NCBI GenBank assembly: GCA_039654915.1
Contig: CM077594.1
Coordinates: 12,366,001-12,430,000, forward strand
Source of the DNA: Aquilaria yunnanensis
Lineage: Eukaryota; Streptophyta; Magnoliopsida; Malvales; Thymelaeaceae
DNA length: 64,000 nucleotides
Reading direction: 5' to 3'
How positions within the stretch are numbered: position 1 is the first letter of the stretch; every line of letters starts with the position of its first letter. This document shows positions 59,001 through 64,000 of this stretch, one piece after another. Below the pieces are notes generated by a model that worked only from the letters and a program-made list of their open reading frames with translations, had not been told where the DNA came from and searched no databases. Made by a program: the position numbers and the translations under genes.

Positions 59001-59545
59001 AGCAAGCACCTAAACAATGGCATGAGAAATTTGATCAAGTCTTATTAGGTAATGATTTTTCAACTACTGGAGTTGATAAATGTGTTTACACAAAACTTAA
59101 AGGTGGTGAATGTGTAATAATCAGCCTTTATGTGGATGATATGCTCATTTTTTTAATAACTCTTGAAATAGTTAAACACACTAAAAGTTTCCTATCTTCA
59201 CAGTTTGAACTGAAAGATCTAGGGGAAGCCAGTGTAATTTTGGGTGTTAAAATAATAAGGAAAGAAAGTGGCTTAATGTTGTCACAAGAGCACTATATTG
59301 AAAAACTTCTAATGAAGTTTAACTATTTTGAGGTGACACCTGTGAGCACTCCTTATGATGCAAACACACAATTAAAGAAAAATAAAGGAGAAAGTGTTGC
59401 TCAACAAGAGTATGCACAAATTATTGGAAGTCTGATGCACCTAATGAACTTCACTTGACCTAACATAGCTTATGCTATGTGTAGATTGAGTAGATATACT
59501 CAAAATCTGAATAAATAGCATTGGAATGCACTGGTAAGAATTATG
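56002..59545 (+). pseudogene. Copia internal region: gag, protease, integrase, reverse transcriptase
   Basis: Gag starts at the ATG at 56002 (MDPTHTDGAPVIDPLDIVRE) and is broken by frameshifts. A zinc knuckle with CFVCGKKWHFAQQC lies near 56970. The protease motif VIDSGPTRHICG lies at 57137-57172. Integrase, at 57467-58094, has LWHARLGHVSLSYLKK, FIDDCSRFTKLYLL and SDRGGEFLLF. Reverse transcriptase is at about 58550-59510, with SLYVDDMLIF near 59130. The frame ends at the inversion breakpoint just after a HWNALVRI-like segment at 59519-59540. The RNase H part lies inverted at 62281-63045. Numerous stops and indels. Confidence 0.88.
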
Positions 59546-60151
59546 AAATTAATTTCATTCAGTTCACACTTGTCTATACTTTTTCTTGGAATTAGAAGAA
59601 TTGGGGCATGAATTCTTAGGCTTTCTTTGATCATTAACTTCATCTGTTTTAGTTCTTGCAGTCTCACCTCATCGACCTTGCCCTTATTGCCGAACACTAC
59701 TCTTACCTCTGCTTGTGCCTTTTCCATAACCATTGTGTTTCTCAACATCTCAGGCATAGCCCATTCAACAATTGAAGTAAAAGTGTTAGCTCTACCCACA
59801 ATCAAGTCCTGCAAATGATAGTTTATTGTTTAATACTACTTTTGAATGCTGGATTACTATTCTATATATTTGTTGAGGCTTCAATATATTAGCATGTGAA
59901 AACATGAACAAGAATGTAATAATTAACCATGATAATAGCTTTGATGTTCTCAGTGGTGAAAAGGATTTGTGGATCACCCATGTCCTGAAGATTAAGGAGA
60001 ACATGAACTAGGTCTTCTGCATCTTGCTCATCACCATTTCCCTTCTCTTCCCACTTTTTAGATCTATGTTCCTTTATAATGTCATTAACAATCTTGTCAA
60101 TTTCATTAAGAACCTTTTCACATTTATACTTCATACCACTGAGCATGAAAA

Positions 60152-61198
60152 CACTACAACAGATTTAGGATGAAGCAACCAGCGGGCTGACCGTCTTGAC
60201 GGTGGCCAAGGAAATGGCCGCTCGAACGGTCGCTTAAAAGAAGGATTTACTTTTAGGTGACCGTCTGGCGACCGTTTCTAAATGGTCACTAGTTTGGTTA
60301 CTTTGACAGTTGCTCATAACGATCATTTTGGCAACTATTTGCAGGGTCCTACTTATTTGATGGCGAAATGGTCGTCATTTTTATATTATTATAAAATAGT
60401 GGTTAAAATGATTACCAAGAGAGTCACTCCTAACAACCAAAACAAAATGGTCGCTTCTAGTGATCTGTGTGATCAACTCACCTTGTAATTTGAGTCGTTA
60501 GATCCATAAACAAATCAACGGTTAAAAACCACTCCATCTTTTTATATAAATCTTCTTAAATCTTCCTCATCATCTCTCTCATTCACCTTTTCCATCTTCT
60601 CCACTGCCTCCCTCCCTTACCATCAGCCTAAGATTTTCCTTCTCCATCCTCTCCACTACCTCCATCTTGCTTGTTCCCTTTTGGAAAGTGGATCCTCGAC
60701 ATCCAAGGTTATGTTCTTCAAAGCAACTAATTACAACCTTCAGGGCAGCAAGTTTTTTCTTTTTTACTTTTTGTAAAAGCTTTTTCGATTGTTGATAAAA
60801 TACATGGAGATGCTTATAAGTGAATGTAACTTGAAAAAAAAGAAATAAAAAAAGAGAAATAAAAAAAGAAATGAATGAATGAAGAAATTTCTAGTTATTA
60901 GGCATCCATTTTCATTTTTCAATGAAAATTCTATTGTTAACAATAAAATGTTAAAAAGAGAAGAATAACATTAAAAAAAATGAAAAATGAGTTTATAAAT
61001 AAAAATTAATATTACAGAAATGGGATAGTGATTGAAAAAATGGTCGCACTTGGCGACTGAGAAAAAACAGTTGCTAGCCCTTGGTGACTAGGCTTTTAGC
61101 GACCGTTTGGCCACCATAGTTTTTGGTCTCTTAAAAGTAAATTAGCCATCGTTCGGCTACCGAATAGCCGGTTGCTATTTTAGAGTTTTCTTGTAGTG
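60152..61198. mobile_element. Small non-autonomous CACTA element in P450 exon 1
   Basis: 1047 bp starting CACTACAACAGATTTAG and ending TTTTCTTGTAGTG, with AAA on both sides (60149-60151, 61199-61201). Sub-terminal words such as GGCGACCGTTT and GGTGACCGTCTGG occur near both ends. No transposase. It interrupts the exon 1 sequence of the pseudogene between sequence around 61210 and the KYKCEKV segment near 60130. Its interior family words (GACCGT) differ from those of the 31026 element (GTGACG). Confidence 0.88.
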
Positions 61199-61623
61199 AA
61201 AGAAATCTTTTAGAGGGGAAAAAATTAGCATGAGTCATTCCTTTAGCCAGCTCTATAGTCTTCGACACACTTGAAAAAACTCTTCACGATATTGGTTCTC
61301 CCTAAATGTTGACTTCATAATTATCTAGATTATAGCCGAGTATAACAGCTTACTGAGATTCATGAATGAGCTAGCCCTATAAGCAATAGTTTGAACCATA
61401 TGTGAGACCATCATCTCTCTTATTGGCTCATAAGACTGGACCTTGCTGAGGAGATGAACTATGAAAATCCTTTGTAGCTGCCTCCAATAGTCCCCATATG
61501 GAGTAGTGACAATATCTTGATTGTTGTGAGAAATGATGCCTTCTGATGGGATATATGGCCTGCTTGAAAAATGACATCATGAGTTTTCATCACTTCTTGG
61601 GCAAGCTCTGGCAAAGAAACTAG

Positions 61624-62280
61624 TGTTGGACAAATAAATGGCCTTGAATAATCATGAACCAACCAACGAACTAGAAACCTAAAGCGTGTTTACACTGTCC
61701 TCAAGGATTATAGCTTGTGACTCTCCAAAGTGTGCAAGAGAATAAGTCTGCGATAATCCCCCAGGATATAACGAGTCTTCCGAGAAGTGCGAACTCACAG
61801 CCGGGGTACTCTAGGAATCAACAGAAAAGCACAAACCAGCGAAGAGGTCAGAGAAGAATAGAGAGCTTGAAAGCTGTGAGGCGATTTGAGAGTGGAGTGG
61901 GACTGTGTATTTATAGGGAGCAGACTGGCTGGATTTGAACATTTGGGGTGTATCTTGGCAGATACAAAAAATCTCGGCTGGGATTTTGTATGTTGAGTCT
62001 GTTTTGATTCTCAATAAGTGAAAAACAAGTTTTTTTGGTAAGGGTAAAAAAGTAAATTCAAAAAAATTGTAAAAACCAACTTGGACCGGGCCTCGTGATA
62101 CTTCGTGCGCAGGGGGGTTAAATCGGGCTTTTTCAAACTATTTTGGCCCATCTCGTGTGCGCGAGCCAATTACTTCTTTCTTTCTTACCTAGCCCATTTA
62201 GGCATGGTAACTTATAAAGTCTAGAAATTCTCCTTGTCAAAGTCATGTGGGATATGACTTTTGGAATACTTCATACAACA
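61624..62280 (-). repeat. Right LTR of the copia element, now inverted
   Basis: On the minus strand it starts TGTTGTATGAAGTATTCC at 62280 and ends GTCCAACA at 61624. The adjoining ACTAG (61619-61623; CTAGT on the minus strand) matches CTAAT beside the left LTR at four of five bases. The interior contains CTATAAATA on the minus strand. It is 657 bp, longer than the left LTR. Confidence 0.88.
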
Positions 62281-63045
62281 ATCCCCTACATATTTCAAAA
62301 GGCATTACTTCAAGGTTTTTTGCTAGTTTCAAACTCAAGAATGCAATGCATCGTGGTTGGTGTCTATTAGATTATAAACCAGTCCTAGAGCCAATGAGAC
62401 TTAACTTACAGAGTACTTGGTAAAGCATATAGCTTTTATGAACCAAATACCCTTTTGCAAATTAAGTGGTTCATTGATCACATTGCACCCCCATAATTTC
62501 TGCTGTTCAACGTGGTGCTGTGCTTATAGGCCATGCGTGTGTCCTAGTTTTCATGAGTGCTTTCAAGATTTTGCCACAAATCTCATAGGAGCGGCTTCAC
62601 TCCTACACCCATATAGGTGATTCCATCAAGTGTATATTACATAAATGCACTACCCATCATGGCTTATGTAAATCATTAAGAGCCTTTTGCTCATCATCTA
62701 GTAAATGCAATATTGCATTATCTACACCATAAGATGGACTTTTAAGGAAAAGTTTCGATAATGCTTCTAGATCTAATAGTGACTTGTTATTACCCATATA
62801 AACCTAATTCATGGGATCTCCAATCACATAGGTTGGGTTACCATCACTATTGACTCAAGTTGGCAATAGTCCCATTCCCCTCGATGTTTCATATATTTGC
62901 TATTGTAGCTTGGCAGTCACAATGCATAGACACAAAAGGCATTAGTTTTATGCATAAAGGTATATCTGCTAAGAAGTTTTTCAACCACTCAACTTCACTT
63001 CCAACCATTTCTAAGGCTATAAATTCTGATTCCTGCCAAGACTCG
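62281..63045 (-). pseudogene. Copia RNase H end, inverted
   Basis: On the minus strand near 63030 it reads [20 protein letters not shown] then SMHCDCQATIANI, the RNase H region of copia pol. Decayed sequence follows to the LTR at 62280. It belongs to the element whose gag and reverse transcriptase lie at 56002-59545. Confidence 0.8.
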
Positions 63046-63400
63046 GGTGATTGTAACTATGAGGGCTATAGGAAAGAACCCAAGTCACTGGAATGAACTA
63101 GAAAAGTTTTGTCCAGAGAGGTTCTTGGAGAGTTCCATAGATTATAAAGGGAACCACTTTGAGTTCATACCATTTGGGGCTGGAAGAAGAATATGCCCTG
63201 GCATGTCTTTTGGTATACTGACTTTGGAGATACTTCTTGCATAGTTGCTTTTCCATTTTGATTGGAAGCTTCCCAATGGAATGAGGCCCGAAGAGCTAGA
63301 TATGAGAGAAATGTTTGGGTTGGTTCTTAGGAGGAAGAAAGAGCTATTCTTAACTCCAATTCCCTTACCTCAAATGAATCAAGAGTCTTCATCAGTAATA

Positions 63401-64000
63401 GGATGGCAATGGGACTTCGTTGGGAATGATTCAATAGCAATGGAGGCCCAACAGACTTGCAACGAGTAGGGAGATGTCCGAAGATAAGGCCGGTGGCAGA
63501 TTGGATAACGGCAAATGAAGAGAAGTACAGAGAGGCGTCCGTTTTTTAGGTTGTTTACGTTGCTCGACGGTGGAGAGTATCTTTGTCGGCAAGGAAGTGG
63601 CTTTTGGCGATGTGGGGTTCTGACGGTTTGAACTAGGGGAAAGAAGGTAAGGCTACCAATAGGCCTTTTAATTTTTGTGAGACTAGCATGCCACTTAGTT
63701 CTCGGGGACTTGTTAAGGGAGTGGAAAATTTTAGAGAAACTGATCTCTCTACCGATAATTTTGAATCTAAAGCATTCAATCTTAATGAGGAGCCACTAGA
63801 AGGGTGTGGAGAACTTACATTGCATATTTTGGAGAATTTTAACTAGAAAAAGGTTCAAAAGAGGAAGCATAAAAAGTTAGGTTCAAAGTCAAAAGATTCA
63901 GCTCTGAAAAGCGAGCTAAAAAATTTGAGATGAAGGATTCAATCGCCAAAAAAATGAACTGCGAGAATCATCCATTAGTTCACTTTCCTCCATTATGGAT
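63401..64000 (+). other. Downstream region, possibly LINE-related, no defined gene
   Basis: After the P450 end the sequence contains a Lys-rich stretch (KKVQKRKHKKLGSKSKDSAL near 63850) and KDSIAKKMNCEN near 63935. This resembles linker sequence of plant LINE ORF1 proteins only loosely. The window ends before this can be tested. Confidence 0.3.

Larger units (their letters stand above)
59546..63045 (-). other. Inverted segment (about 3.5 kb) spanning copia 3' end, LTR and P450 middle
   Basis: Everything inside reads opposite to its expected direction: RNase H of the copia (63045 to 62281, minus), its 3' LTR (62280 to 61624, minus) and P450 exon 1/exon 2 (61618 to about 59550, minus). Outside it, the P450 ends and copia gag-pol read plus. 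Breakpoints are at about 59546 (copia reverse transcriptase/RNase H junction against P450 KCELNEI) and about 63045 (copia QESEFIALE against P450 VIVTMRAIG). A few P450 codons and some copia sequence are missing at the junctions. Confidence 0.88.
55146..63400 (+). pseudogene. CYP71D-like cytochrome P450 pseudogene, split by insertions and a partial inversion
   Basis: It has three blocks. Block 1, plus strand 55146-55403, holds the membrane anchor and hinge region (GPPKLSIIDNLHHLFSSLPH, then HLASKYSPLGHQQLGKVS), with an early frameshift. Block 2 is on the minus strand from about 61618 down to about 59550: PELAQEVMKTHDVIF, further exon 1 sequence, a CACTA insertion at 60152-61198, KYKCEKVLNEIDKI, the exon 1 donor near 59927, the exon 2 acceptor near 59809, and VEWAMPEMLRNTMVMEKAQA to KSIDKCELNEI. 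Block 3, plus strand from about 63046, has [20 protein letters not shown] and the heme loop [17 protein letters not shown], with a stop at 63242, ending near 63400. Together the blocks cover nearly the whole length of the intact P450 at 29116, in scrambled orientation. The gene is dead. Confidence 0.92.

Overview
The window is nuclear DNA of a flowering plant, most likely a eudicot. The evidence is a CYP71-clade cytochrome P450 with one phase-0 intron, tRNA-iMet primer-binding sites on Ty1/copia elements, and dense nested hAT, CACTA, Mutator, LINE and LTR elements in an AT-rich background. I cannot name the species. Only one host gene looks intact: the P450 at 29116-30731. A second, related P450 at 55146-63400 is destroyed.

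Layout. 1-1443 is the 3' part of a long LTR (copy A), followed by gene-free DNA with minisatellites and a CACTA terminal fragment (about 5265-5576). About 6891-17786 is a second copy of the same LTR family (copy B), split by a copia element (7526-16720) that is itself split by an antisense copia element (9029-13700). About 17787-22299 is a pair of inverted arms surrounding a complete hAT element (18489-22077) with an uninterrupted transposase. 22487-25550 is a decayed MuDR-type MULE, and 26629-27690 a FAR1-like transposase remnant.

After the intact P450 comes a 5.9-kb CACTA element (31026-36934). In place of a transposase it carries antisense exon fragments resembling at least three or four unrelated host genes: methionine sulfoxide reductase A5, a PICKLE/CHD3 remodeller, midasin and a TFIIIC TPR subunit. 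37079-39745 is an internally deleted hAT. 40025-42246 is a tandemly duplicated block, each copy with an inverted-repeat element; the second is interrupted at its very end by another hAT (42247-45380), whose transposase frame is continuous except for six in-frame stop codons. 45895-48660 is a truncated antisense LINE, 49175-49832 a small inverted-repeat element, and 50633-53133 a complete solo LTR (copy C).

The last 9 kb is a rearranged locus. A P450 gene was hit by a copia element in exon 1 and by a small CACTA element further along exon 1. About 3.5 kb, with one end in the retrotransposon and the other in P450 exon 2, was then inverted. The two LTRs now face each other and the P450 reads plus, minus, plus. 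Nearly everything here is explained by transposition and decay. Target-site duplications allow a relative insertion order. The most unusual object is the multi-gene CACTA element.
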